Source of the DNA: Erythroxylum novogranatense
Taxonomy: Eukaryota; Streptophyta; Magnoliopsida; Malpighiales; Erythroxylaceae
Assembly: GCA_029891385.1 (NCBI GenBank)
Contig: CM057232.1
Location: 67,953,824-68,017,823 of the forward strand
Length of the DNA stretch: 64,000 nucleotides
Reading direction: 5' to 3'
The notes under the pieces: model-generated
Told to the model about the DNA's origin: nothing
What the model saw: the letters and a program-made list of their open reading frames with translations, nothing else
Databases searched by the model: none
Part shown: piece by piece, positions 43,848 to 54,858 of the stretch
How the letters are laid out: each line of letters opens with the position of its first letter
How positions within the stretch are numbered: the first letter of the stretch is position 1
Position numbers and translations under genes: made by a program

Positions 43848-46690
43848 TGTTGGATCCATTTCTGAAACCAAACTCTTACTATGATACCATACAATGTCAG
43901 TCCCCATTTCCGGAACCCAACTATCCTTGAGTCCTAAAGCATGAGCGGGTTTCCTTGTCGGGTTATGTCAATGCACCCTCATAAGCCATTATTGAATTCA
44001 TCATCATTCTCATAACATCCCAAGCCACAAAGTCGAGCCCACATAATGGAATCCCATTTTTGGAGCCCAACATTCGCAAACCATTCAAAAACGTGAGCGC
44101 ATTAACCTATAGGGTTATTTCATTTAACCCTCGTTGTCCGTAATCTCACAAGGGTGGTGTGCCCACACTAGTCAATCACCCAAAAATCATAATTGACTTC
44201 TTCAAAAAAATTGTATCTCTATTTCTCTAGTTATTTTGAATAAATAATCAACTCAATCGAAATTCTATAGATGAAGATATGCTTAAAAATCCAAAGAGTG
44301 TTCATAACCCTATCATGCTCTTCCAACCGATCCCTTAGTTTCATTCCATCATGCTTTTTGAATTCATCACTAATGGCTATAAATTTTTATATAAAGATAT
44401 CTAAACGTCTTAGGAATCTATTTCTTCAAAAATCACTTCAATCGAACGTCAGAAAAAGAAGTTATGGCCAAACAAATCCAACGTGTTCATGTCTTTACTC
44501 ATATTGTACATGCCTTGGCGCAATTGTCATAATTCTCACTACAGGTGTCGGATTGACTTTGTTTTTAGACGGTTTGAAAGAAGACTTCTAGATATACAAC
44601 TTTCATGAAGACTCTAAAATGAAATTATGTCATTTAAAAGGTCAAAACATGAGCCGTGTGAATTCACATGGGTAGGCCGTGTAACCTTCGGGTGAATTGG
44701 AGCTGCTGCGCTGGAAACACACGACCTGTGTGATTTTACACGGGCAGGCCGTGAAACCTTCGGGTGAAATGAAATTTTCACCCTCCAAGTCCCCTCCAAA
44801 GGATCCTAAACCTATTCTATCATCCCTTTTTCTCATAATATTCCCAAATTCAACTCTTTCTAGTGCGATATCACTTCACATACTCTAATTATTCGGTATA
44901 CACATCCTATGCAACATCACCTACTCAAATGATCATATCTCTCAACTCCGATATCCAAAAATTGTATCCTTTATATCTTTGGAAAGTTAAAAGGATAAGA
45001 TAAAACTTTTATGAAGACAACTTTGTCTCATTCCTCCTATATTAATATAGATTTTCTCCTGAAGTAAGAACACACATTTTGCCCCCATGAGAAACTTGAA
45101 AATTAACCCAACTTCACTTCCTCTATTACAACATCATTCATAACAATTCAACTTCCAATTGGAATTCATCCAACTCTCAACCTCAATTCATTTGACTCCT
45201 CATATTCAATAACATCTCATCATTCACCAAACATTCTATCTTTCTTTTCCATAATATCTCACTTATATATATAACAATAATTCATGCTCAAGACTCATCA
45301 TCTCAAGTTGATAATTTCAAACATACCTAGTTTCACTTAACATCATCCATGCACAATTCATATTTCATTAACATCATAAGATAAATGTTTACAAAAATTT
45401 AATGGCATTCCAAGCCATATTACATCATCAATATCAAAAATCTGAAATATAGCAAAAGATCCAAATTCCCATAATTTCTCAACATATGTCTAACGTATTA
45501 TTCTTACATCAATCTAAGTTAAGATACAACATATGCATAATCAAACCATGCTTTGACTTTCTTTCACCCGATCTCTTTCTCATCACCTGGAGATGGGAAT
45601 GAAAGGGGGTGAGCTTAAAGCTCGTGAGTAACATGCTTATAACTGAAAACAAGCAAAAACCTTTGAAATATTATTTCGATTGTAAAAATTCACATTGTAA
45701 AATCTATATAACATATATTTCCCAAATTCACAACTTATCAAGCAATTTATAAACATCATGAATCATGCATTCATCAAACTTGTCACAATCATAAACACAT
45801 AAGCACATCACAAATGGTTTGGGTAGATCCATAAACATAGTGCACCACACATTTCCATATAATGGTCCTATATAGTCGTAAACTTGAGGGAGTCCATGAA
45901 GGAGCTCTATGTCCTTAACGGGCAGGCGAGAGAAGCCTCTAACTTGGTCAACGTGTAGGAAAATCCCGGTGTGAGCATCACATGCTCACGGTGTGGAAAA
46001 CAAAATTTTTTTTTTCCGGGACCTTCCCGAAAGCCAGGATCCATGTGTATATATATAACAAAGTCAAACCTAACGACCAAAGGAGACCGTCTCTAACGGT
46101 ATCCACGCAGAGATCGGAGAACCTAACCGGGAAAAACCCTTTAACTCGGGAATAGCTAGAACAAGTTGAAGACTGCTAGATCTTACCTTGTTCTTGGAGA
46201 GCTTGGAAAAAAGATGGAGAAGCTTGAGAAGAAGATGCTTGAAGATGGAGAAGCACGATGATGAGAAGAGTTAGAAACCTTTTTCTTTCAACTTCTCTTC
46301 AAAGACAACGATGATCATAAGCCAAAAAGACCTTGAGAAACTCTTTATATTTCTTCTTTTATATCCCACGATCATCATCTTTTCTCCATCAACTTGTATT
46401 TTGTCTTTTAGTCATTAATGACTTAATGACTAAGCAAAATGATGGAAGGTTCTTCCATCTTCCTCCTTCATCCACGTACATAACATATATATATATATAT
46501 TAATTAATTATTTAATTAATTAATCATATATATATATATGTATATATATTGCTGAAGTGGTCCAGTTACACTAGGGTCGGTCCTACCGGGCCCCGGCATG
46601 GAAAAACCACCGAAAACCTTTTTCAGTAATATTGATGTCGCGATCTCATCGGGACATATCTCGATCTCATCGGGATCTATTTAATCCGAT
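43848..46690 (-). repeat. LTR of family H (element otherwise lost)
   Basis: Minus-strand LTR whose end adjoins the primer site at 43,832. Reading 5' to 3' on the minus strand: GATGAGATCGCGACATC block (near 46,640), AT-rich inverted repeat (46,485-46,550), a TATA-like ATATAAAG near 46,345, leader, donor-like AAGGTAAG near 46,185, the AGCTCACCCCCTTTCATTCCC block near 45,610, ATAACTT-type blocks and the CCGTGTGAATTCACATGG array (44,653-44,768). Only about 40 bp of interior remain beyond the primer site before LTR fragment I. The upstream edge is uncertain, anywhere between 46,690 and 46,908. Confidence 0.62.
44653..44768 (-). repeat. Two-unit palindromic array in LTR H
   Basis: Two similar units of about 45 bp start at 44,653 and 44,724. 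Each has a palindromic part (CCGTGTGAATTCACATGG in the first; CCTGTGTGATTTTACACGGG in the second) followed by GGCCGTG-AACCTTCGGGTGAA. The first palindrome has one mismatched pair. Confidence 0.7.
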
Positions 46691-46908
46691 TGCTCTCCAT
46701 ATATTGGAACTCTGTCCAAAACTATTTTACGAGTTCTCAGAGACACTCTTATGCGTGTGACCCATTAGGTTCCCGGTTATGTTGGCCACTTAGATTAACA
46801 CTTAATCTAAGCAAGTCATGAGCGGTATCTATGTCAGAACCCGATCCGTAGACCGGACCCCAACTGTCCCGGGATGTGAGCCAGGGTGGAGCCCATCCCG
46901 AGACACTT
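46691..46908 (-). other. H/G junction segment with LTR-end-like duplication
   Basis: On the minus strand it repeats GTTGGGGTCCGGTCTACGG, nearly the same as the end of LTR G just upstream (GTTGGGGTCCGGTCTCCGG near 46,950), followed by a degenerate GATACCGCTC in the primer-site position. It may be the G leader, or the start of H. No coding signal. Confidence 0.45.
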
Positions 46909-46920
46909 GCTTTGATACCA
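46909..46920 (-). other. Primer-binding site next to LTR G
   Basis: Minus-strand TGGTATCAAAGC, four bases after the CCCGACA LTR end. It shares the A variant with element A. Confidence 0.75.
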
Positions 46921-47516
46921 CAGATGTCGGGACCCGACCCGGAGACCGGACCCCAACTGCTGGATCCCATTATCGGAATCCAACTCTTGCCATGTAGGGT
47001 TTATTTCATTTAACCCTAATTTCGAATTGATTTCTCTTGTAAGTCATAGCCTTATGACTCTTGCTTAATTTAAGTCAAAATCACCTCAATCGGGTTTTAT
47101 AACTCAAGATATGCTCCAAAACCTAAAGGAGTTCCTACTCAAACATGCTCTCTTAATGACCTCTCACCGACTTTGATGCAAACTTCCTCAATTTAACTCA
47201 AATTGAGACCTATTTCTGTAGCAAGAAAGATACAAGTCTTAGGAAGTTAATGGTTCAAGCCTCGCCTCAATTGGAGGTCGGATGAGGATTTATTCCCAAA
47301 ACAATAGACCATGCTCACTTCCAAAGTCAAATTTGAACTCTTTTGGCGCGATTCTCATAACTTTTAATCTATGACTCATAATTCTTTCGTTTTTGCACCA
47401 TTAGAAAGTAGACATCTAGATATACAACCTTGATGAAGACCACAAAATGAGATTCGGCCTCTAACTATGTCCAAACACTTGACTAACATCTTGACTTATG
47501 CTGGAAAATCACTCAT

Positions 47517-47678
47517 AACTCGACTTATAACGACAACTCGACTTATCGAGGAAAATAAGTCGACTTATCACTAACAAGTCGACTAATCGGGCAAATAACT
47601 CGACCTATCTAACAAACAAGTCGACTTATTATGCAAAAGCTTCACAAGTCGACTTATGGGTCCAATAACTCGACTTAT
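47517..47678 (-). repeat. Eight-unit AAGTCGACTTAT array (21-bp period) in LTR G
   Basis: Plus-strand units AASTCGACTTAT start at 47,517, 47,535, 47,557, 47,576, 47,597, 47,618, 47,646 and 47,667. One is extended to a perfect 14-bp palindrome (ATAAGTCGACTTAT, 47,555-47,568). Most steps are 18-22 bp. A degenerate ninth unit lies near 47,490. Confidence 0.88.
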
Positions 47679-49661
47679 ATCTATTCGTAACTCAAAACCT
47701 AACCTCTACACTCTCTCTGACTTATTCCAAACACCATATACACTTCTAAACCTCTCAACTCATTCATTCCACTCCCAACATGCTATAATCTCACTTAATC
47801 TTACATCATTCATCTACCCACATGAATTTTCAAAACAATTCCATACAACTTTGGAAACCATGCTTAAACATGATAGTAAAGGATTTTGAGAGATCATGAT
47901 AAATCATAATTCATGCATTTCATTCATATCAAAACAATGTTTTTACAATGCTTTAGTAGGCATTTCAAGCCTATTACATTTCAATCAAAATACATCTTGT
48001 CAAAATACATCTGTTTTCTCGAAATGCAACCTAAAGCATTGATCACTAGAAAGATCCTTTCAAAAACATGACCAAAAGAAGATCTTGGAGTAAATGCCTT
48101 TAAGCTTGCTCCTCGGGATCCTGCTCATTTCCTGGAGAATTTTGGGGGGGTGAGCTTTCGCTCCGCGGGTAACACATTTATATTTATATAACAAGCATGT
48201 CCTTTTTATTATTCATACTTTTAGCAATTGTTCAATAAGTCATAATGCATGCACCATTCAACATTCATCAATACACAAACATAATCTTTCACAATTCAAC
48301 ATTCATAATTCTAGCATTCTCATGTAATCACAATTAAACATCTCAAATGGCTCGGTAAGTCCATATTCTTGACAACCACGTAATCTCATTTAATGAGCTT
48401 ACATGGGCAAATCTTGAGGAGTCCAATGAATGGATCATCCTATGCCACAATCGGGCAGCCGGGCGAAGGCTTTCATGGTCGACGTGCACGTGACGGTTCT
48501 TGGGACTATACCTTACCCACATAACATACAATCATGCATAATCATAAGATTGAACTATTCTTGTCCAATTCACTATTTCTTGAAAATCTTGTCTTTCATG
48601 CATATTTCATATTGTACAATTTCATGCACAAGTCATAATGTACATTCATTACTCATTTCATCCATTTCATCCAATACTAACTCGATTTTCATCGAATCAT
48701 CAACATCAATATCAAGCATTTAACACAAGCATTAATGGTCTACAACAACCACATTCATCATTCAATTACAAGCATTTAATACATCTTCTAAGTAATCAAA
48801 ACTCATTAATAACATGCATTAATTAACATTTATTTGCTTATATACATAAAGATAAATATGGAACCCACCTTATATCCTTGCTTAAGCTTGCCTAAGGAAG
48901 CTCCTCTTCTTGTTCTCCCCTTCTTTCTTGTTCTCCTTCATTTATAACAAGAAAAGAACCTTACATCATTTAGGGTTTCTAAAATTGAAAACCCAATGAA
49001 CTTTAATCATGAAATTAACTCTAGAATCACTAAACCCACTTGATTCTCAACCCTTCTAACCAAAAACCCAAACAAAATTTTAACTTTGAAATCATAACTT
49101 ACCTTAAACCTTTTCTTAACCAAGAGATTTCTTGTATCAAAATGAAGCTTGAACCTTCCTCCACACTTTTAACTCTTGGACTTTCTTCAAAACTCACCTA
49201 AAACTCTTGGAAAAACCACCTTTCTTCCTTTCTTCTTCTTCTTCTCCACTTCACCGAAACTCACTTCCTCTCCCTCTCTATTTTCGTTTCTTTCTTTCTT
49301 CTTCTCCTAACTCATTTAAATCCTCCTTCTTTTTATCTCTTCCTACTTACTTAAGCCCAAGCCCATCTACTTCCTTCCTTATTTCCTCCTTCCTTCTTAT
49401 TTTCTTATACTACCTTCATTTAACTTAAGCCCATAACTCAAGCCTATTTATTCTACCTTCATCTTGTGCCTTCCTCTTCTTTTCTATTTCATTTGGACCC
49501 ATTTACTTAGACCCACTTAACACATTAAATTACCTTTCATTCATTTAATCCAACTAACACATTTAATACATGCTAATTAATGTCTTATGTTATTTAATGC
49601 TATCATATTTAATTCATGCTAACTCAATTTCTTAATTAGTCTAACCATGCTCAATTAATAA

Positions 49662-49690
49662 AATAAAATAAAATAAAATAATTAAAAAAA
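49662..49690 (+). repeat. (AAAAT)n microsatellite and A-run
   Basis: Four to five AAAAT units followed by ATTAAAAAAAAAA. It lies near the uncertain junction of LTR G and the copia D LTR. Confidence 0.8.
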
Positions 49691-49722
49691 AAATTCGGGG
49701 CTAATAATCTAGCAACACATCA

Positions 49723-50689
49723 TGACCCCCAATTGATCGGAAAGTAATTGGTTTGACGAATGAATCTATATTCATCATGGACCATATCACGAACCTTTCC
49801 ATAGACAATTACCGTGCAATTCTTCCTTTCACCATCCTATACCCCACTTGGTTATGAGTATGGGCAATGTGTCAACTCTCACTAGACTGACTACGTTAAA
49901 TCTAGTCCAAGTGATTTCAGTTCTTATCCTGGGACTCATTACTTAATACTTAATATGTCAATGAAGACACTCTTCATGACATATGTACTCTGATCAGAGA
50001 TTTCCAAGTAATGACCCTGACAAGAGGCCATAGGTATCATCTTACGCTATCACGTAAGTGGTGAATTCTCTATTGGCTACTCAATTACCTTGAATACCTC
50101 AAGTGCACCCAAGCACCACCCTATGAGCAACCTCTGTAAGGCAACAAGGAATGGAGTCAAAGCACAGAATCAGTATCCAAGATATCCTTGAGCACCTCAA
50201 GTCTAAGGATACTTGCACCATTGCTATGATGAGATTATCACTGACATTAGAACAGGACATCCATGTGATGATCTCATAGCAGGTCATCCAATGTACTTAC
50301 TACCTCTAGTAAGCATCCACATCTCAACCCTAAATATCTCATATTTACAGATTCTAAGATCCACTACTTGATCAAATCAAGGAGCTTGAGATGTGCTAGT
50401 CTTTCCGGATTACCGATGTCCAGTCTCAGTAATCCTATGACTAGGGATAATTTAGATACTGACATAATTGCACATGATAGGAATCTCAGTAGTATGATCA
50501 CATCATAATTTCCTTCATGCTATGTCATATATCATGGACATCATTAATTTGATTACAGATCAATATCAGTTCATAAATAATGAACAACAAATTAATGAAA
50601 TATGCCTTTCTTTATTTATTTATAAAGAATGTACACAACTTTGTACATAATGCGCTAAAGGCGATTGCCTTTAGGGCACTACTCTAACA
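49723..50689 (-). repeat. Copia D 3' LTR (outer edge uncertain)
   Basis: On the minus strand the LTR starts TGTTAGAGTAGTGCCC directly after the polypurine tract. I take TGACCCCC at 49,723 as its other end, giving 967 bp, but it could extend further left because no second copy lies in the window. It contains TATAAATA on the minus strand at 50,617-50,626. No protein is encoded. Confidence 0.7.
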
Positions 50690-50700
50690 ATCTCCCACTT
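50690..50700 (-). other. Polypurine tract of copia D
   Basis: Minus-strand AAGTGGGAGAT immediately precedes TGTTAGAG, the plus-strand primer position. Confidence 0.88.
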
Positions 50701-50703
50701 GAC

Positions 50704-52317
50704 CTAAAGCCAATCGCCTTGATATCTAATACCATAGGCGAGTACATGAGAATCAAAACTCTTTTGTGACAATGGCTTCGTCAACGGATCAGCAATATTC
50801 TGCTCGGTGGGAACTCTCTCAATCTGGACATCACCTCGTCCAATGATCTCCCTGATCAAATGATATCTGCGGAGTACGTGTTTAGATCGTTGATGAGACC
50901 TTGGTTCCTTCGCCTGCGCAATAGCCCCATTGTTGTCACAATACAACTGTATGGGCCCATCACTGCTAGGAACCACATCAAGTTCAGTAATGAACTTCTT
51001 GATCCAAACGTCTTCCTTTGCTGCTTCTAAAGCGGCAATGTACTCTGCCTCGGTTGTTGAATCGACAGTCGTCTCTTGTTTGGAACTCTTCCAACTGACC
51101 GCCCCGCCGTTCAGTGTGAATACGTAACCTGATTGGGATTTGGAATCATCCTTATCAGATTAAAAACTGGCATCTGTATACCCGCTCACCTGGAGATCTC
51201 CATCCCCATATATCAAGAAAACATCCTTAGTCCTTCGCAAGTACTTGAGGATATTCTTGACAGCCACCCAGTGACCCTCACCAGGATCCGATTGGTATCT
51301 GCTCGTAACACTTAGAGCATATGATACATCGGGTCTCGTACATAGCATTGCATACATGATAGATCCAACCGCAGATGCATACGGGATCAAATTCATGCGC
51401 ATCCTCTCATCTTGTGTATTAGGACACATAGATTTCGAGAGTGTTATCCCATGAGTCACGGGAAGGTACCCTCTCTTAGATTGCTCCATGCTAAACCTCT
51501 TTAGCATCTTGTCTATGTACGTTGATTGTGAAAGACCAAGCAATCTTTTTGATCTATCTCTATAGATCCTTATCCCAAGGATATAAGTTGCTTCACCAAG
51601 GTCTTTCATGGCAAATTGTTTGGACAACCAAATCTTGACTGATTGCAACATAGAGACATCGTTTTCTAGTAATAATATGTCATCCACATATAGCACAAGG
51701 AATACGATTGCACTCCCATTGACCTTCTTATACACACAGTATTCATCCAGATTTTGTGAGAAACCAAACTCTTTGATTACCTCATCAAATCGGATATTCC
51801 AACTCCTGGATGCTTGCTTTAATCCATAGATGGATTTTTGAAGCTTGCATACCTTTTCGCCATTATAGGAGGTGAAGCCCTCAGGTTGTGTCATATACAC
51901 ATCCTCAGCTAGATTTCCATTTAGGAAAGTTGTCTTCACGTCCATTTGCCATATCTCATAATCATAATGAGTGGCAATGGCTAGGAGTATCCTAATGGAT
52001 TTAAGCATTGCTACTAGGCTGAAGGTCTCGTTGTAGTCAACTCCTTGTCTTTGACGAAAACCTTTAGCCACAAACCTTGCTTTATAGGTAATTACATTAC
52101 CATCCATGTCGATTTTCTTTTTGAAAACCCATTTACACCCTATGGGTTTGATTCCTTCGGGTGCATCAACCAAAGTCCATACTTGGTTTTCATACATGGA
52201 ATCCATTTCAGATTTCATGGCATGAAGCCATTTTTCAGACTCTGAACTCTTCAGAACTTCTTCATAGGTAGTAGGCTCATCATCTTCTATGAGCAATACG
52301 TCATCCTGTTCACTCAC
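50704..52317 (-). pseudogene. Copia D reverse transcriptase/RNase H, one stop
   Basis: A 385-residue open segment (52,317-51,160) gives KWLHAMKSEMDSMYENQVW, CKWVFKKKIDMDGNV, KARFVAKGFRQRQGVDYNE, QMDVKTTFLNGNL, and YVDD at 51,679-51,690, so the polymerase active site is intact. After YTDASF a TAA at 51,160-51,162 stops the frame, which then continues in phase through the RNase H motifs ([17 protein letters not shown], [31 protein letters not shown]). The stop occupies a position where Gln (CAA) is usual, so a single C-to-T change explains it. The frame differs from that of the integrase segment. Confidence 0.92.
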
Positions 52318-52543
52318 GAGAAATCCATATCTCTCTAAGCAGGCGTATCCTCGTGACCTCTGAACTTCGTGTGTAGTAGAAGGTTGAACTGTTACTTCAT
52401 CTATGAGTTACTGATTTGAGTTCAGCGATTGATCTGCGTCGTTACGCATCTTGAACTTCTTCAAGTTCAATTTTGCTCCCACTGTCTTCTTGTAAAAGAA
52501 ACTCTTTCTCTAAAAAGACAGCATGCTTCGAAACAAACACCTT

Positions 52544-53467
52544 TTATTCCTCAACATAGTAGAACTGATATCCCCTTGATTCCTTAGGATATCCTACGAA
52601 CAAACACTTGTTAGACTTTGCATCAAGCTTATCTGACTGTGTTCGCTTCACATAAGCAGGACAGCCCCAAACTTTCAAATGAGTAAGATAGGGTCTTTTG
52701 TTATTCCACATCTCATATGGAGTAACATCAACTGTCTTAGATGGAACTCTGTTTAGCAAGTAAACAACTGTCTCGATTGCATACCCCCAAAAAGATTTTG
52801 GTAACTTTGCAAAGCCCATCATTGATCGTACCATGTCTAACAAGGTTCGATTTCTCCTTTCTGCCACACCATTATGTTGTGGTGTGTAAGGAGGAGTCCA
52901 TTGAGATAAAATCCCATTATCTCTGAGATAATCCAAAAACTCTTGGTCTAAGTATTCCCCACCACGATCAGATCGTAATGTCTTTATACTTTTCCCAAGT
53001 TGGTTTTCTACTTCATTTCTGAATTGTTTGAACTTTTCAAATGCTTCAGATTTGTATCTCATCAGATACAAGTACCCATATCAAAAATAATCATCGATAA
53101 AGGTAATGAAGTAAAGAAAATCACTTCTGGCATGGATGGACATCGGACCACATACATCTGAATGTATTAGGTCTAATACTCCAATATCGCTCACCCTTTC
53201 CTTAAAGGATAACTTAGTCATCTTGCCTAATAAACAAGATTCGCATGTGTCATATGATTCATAATCAAATGACCCTAAACTACCACTCTTATGGAGCTTA
53301 GCTATGCGTCTCTCATTTATATGGCCAAGGCGATAATGCCATAAGTAAGTTGATTTTAAATTATCTCGTTTATGTCTTTTCGTGTCATTGACATTCATAA
53401 TTGGATGTGACATATCTAATATGTAAATTCCATTGCATAATGTACCGATAGACATAAAGCATTCCAT
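52544..53467 (-). pseudogene. Copia D integrase, one internal stop
   Basis: Two segments in one frame (53,467-53,084 and 53,071-52,547) are separated by a TGA at 53,081-53,083. The zinc-binding part reads LWHYRLGHINERRIAKL and CESCLLGKMTK. The catalytic core has LIHSDVCGP, FITFIDDYF, then after the stop SDRGGEYLDQEF, so the Asp and Glu catalytic positions are kept, followed by PQHNGVAERRNRTLLDMVRS and the GYPKESRGYQFY tail. The stop sits where Arg (CGA) is usual. A further TAA at 52,544-52,546 ends the segment; the linker to reverse transcriptase lies in shifted frames. Confidence 0.92.
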
Positions 53468-53691
53468 TCAAACTAATAGAACAACCATTGTTACTAAAAG
53501 TCAAATGGAAACCACTCTATTTAAACAAGAAATGCATAATATGTTCTTTGTTAAAACAGTACAAAATAACATTCATCCAATTTAATTACAAGCCCACCGG
53601 GAGTGACAAAAGTAAGTGCCTACGGCTAATGCAAAGAACTCTTGCTCCATTTCCCACACGCATGTCTAGTTCTCCTTCATGAGTGCATCTA
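53468..53691 (-). pseudogene. Copia D protease remainder, frameshifted
   Basis: Joins the protease active-site region encoded at the end of the gag frame to the integrase. Pieces MRVGNGARV and GLVIKLDECYFV, in different frames, are the usual protease/integrase linker. At least one insertion or deletion separates the frames. Confidence 0.75.
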
Positions 53692-54633
53692 CTATCCACA
53701 AGCCCGCATATCATTGCATATGTGTGAGCCATAACCGGTATCTAATACCCATATGTTATGGTCAGAAAAAGTATTAACCTCAATGACAAACATACCTGAA
53801 GGAGCTGAGGCATCTGATGCCTTCTTTTGCTTCAATTCTTCAAGATAGACTTTACAATTTCGCTTCCAGTGGCCAGTCTTGCCACAATGGAAGCAAGTTC
53901 CTTTTGGTGCAGTCTCTTTGGTTTTCTTTTTGGCTATGCTTCCTTTTGGTTTCTTAGACCTTTTCTTCTTCTGTTTCTTTTTCTTTGAACCAGAAGAAGA
54001 AGAGTCCACCACGAGCACTGCCTTGCTATCCTTCTTGATAGCTTGCTCTGCTGTCTTGAGCAGATTGATCAACTCAGGGATTGTTGTGGATATTTGGTTC
54101 ATCCGATAGTTTAACACAAACTGTGAATAACTATCAGACAATCCAACCAGAATTAAGTCAATACTTAATTCATAATCTATGACAAACCCTAAGATGGCCA
54201 ACCTCTCAATATACCCATTCATCTTCAGTGCATATTGTACTGCAGATGATCCTGGAGTCATCTTAGTATTGAAGAGTAGCCTCGAGGTCTCGAACCTTTC
54301 AGACCGAGCTTGCTCATCAAAAAGCTCCCTAAGATGAAACACTATGGTATGAGCATCCATAGACTCATGTTGCTTCTGCAACTTTGGTGACATCGAGGCA
54401 AGCATAATGCAGGTAGCCATGTCATTGTCTTTAAGATGCTTTCGATATGCTTTCTGATCCTCATCAGAAGCATCAGCAGCAGGTGGATCAGGAAGTGGAA
54501 CATCTAGGATATATCCCAGTTCCTCAGACCTGAGAACAATTCTCAGATTTCTCAGCCAATCGAGAAAATTTGGTCCAGTTAATTTGTTGAAATCCATTAG
54601 TGAGCGAAGATTCACACTAGAAGACATCTTCAA
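53692..54633 (-). CDS. Copia D gag with start of protease
   Basis: A 313-residue open frame. It begins MKMSSSVNLRSL; the internal Met two residues later is an equally likely start. Residues about 15-190 are the copia gag fold (LTGPNFLDWLRNLRIVL, CIMLASMSPKLQKQH, LFNTKMTPG). A strongly basic Lys-rich stretch and one CCHC zinc knuckle (CFHCGKTGHWKRNC) follow near residue 250, for RNA binding and packaging. The end reads WVLDTGYGSHIC, the protease active site (DTG) with Tyr where Cys is common. The frame stops at 53,692, so the full polyprotein is not made. Gag itself is complete and could in principle be translated. Confidence 0.88.
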   Translation of the reverse strand: MKMSSSVNLRSLMDFNKLTGPNFLDWLRNLRIVLRSEELGYILDVPLPDPPAADASDEDQKAYRKHLKDNDMATCIMLASMSPKLQKQHESMDAHTIVFHLRELFDEQARSERFETSRLLFNTKMTPGSSAVQYALKMNGYIERLAILGFVIDYELSIDLILVGLSDSYSQFVLNYRMNQISTTIPELINLLKTAEQAIKKDSKAVLVVDSSSSGSKKKKQKKKRSKKPKGSIAKKKTKETAPKGTCFHCGKTGHWKRNCKVYLEELKQKKASDASAPSGMFVIEVNTFSDHNIWVLDTGYGSHICNDMRACG

Positions 54634-54858
54634 TAACCTATAGGGAAAAGAGAGAAAGAATGTTAGAATAGGAATAGATGCATAATCATAAGGACTTGCA
54701 TGATATGCATATGGCTCCCACTAGTTTCAAAGAATCCATTACCCTCATAACGAATCCAAGAAAAATTATGACATAATGTCCTAGTGGGTCGATATCCGAC
54801 ATTCCTAAAAGTGACCTTGGGTTTGCCCAACAAGCCACCTTAGTTCAATCGGTAGGAA
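54634..54858 (-). other. Copia D leader, cut by element C
   Basis: Sequence upstream of gag on the minus strand, without a recognisable primer site. It ends where TGTTGGACCCC of element C begins. The target duplication would be AGGAA (54,854-54,858); its partner lies outside the window. Confidence 0.65.

Larger units (their letters stand above)
46925..49717 (-). repeat. LTR of family G
   Basis: Minus-strand LTR ending CCCGACA at 46,925 next to a primer site. It contains a purine-rich leader (49,200-49,350), a donor-like AAGGTAAGTT near 49,095-49,105, an exon-like boundary AAGGTGGGTTCC near 48,863-48,875 (compare C at 57,455), the CGGAGCGAAAGCTCACCCCC block near 48,150, and the palindromic array at 47,517-47,678. 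The start is uncertain; TGTTG at 49,717 is the best guess because C starts TGTTGG. The (AAAAT)n tract near 49,660-49,682 is inside it or at the junction with copia D. Confidence 0.62.
50690..54858 (-). mobile_element. Copia D interior, 5' end displaced by element C
   Basis: Full copia gene order is present on the minus strand: gag with protease start, integrase, reverse transcriptase, RNase H, polypurine tract, 3' LTR. The leader upstream of gag runs to 54,858, where element C begins; neither a primer site nor a 5' LTR lies before that point, so they should reappear beyond the right edge of the window, after C. Few lesions suggest a fairly recent element. Confidence 0.88.

Noticed and set aside
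47517..47678. CRISPR-like regular repeat array
   Set aside because: Repeats are 12 bp with spacers of about 6-16 bp, no cas genes are present, and the context is a plant LTR.
49207..49428. Ser/Phe-rich 73-codon frame
   Set aside because: It is the antisense of the purine-rich leader of LTR G; composition alone explains the open frame.
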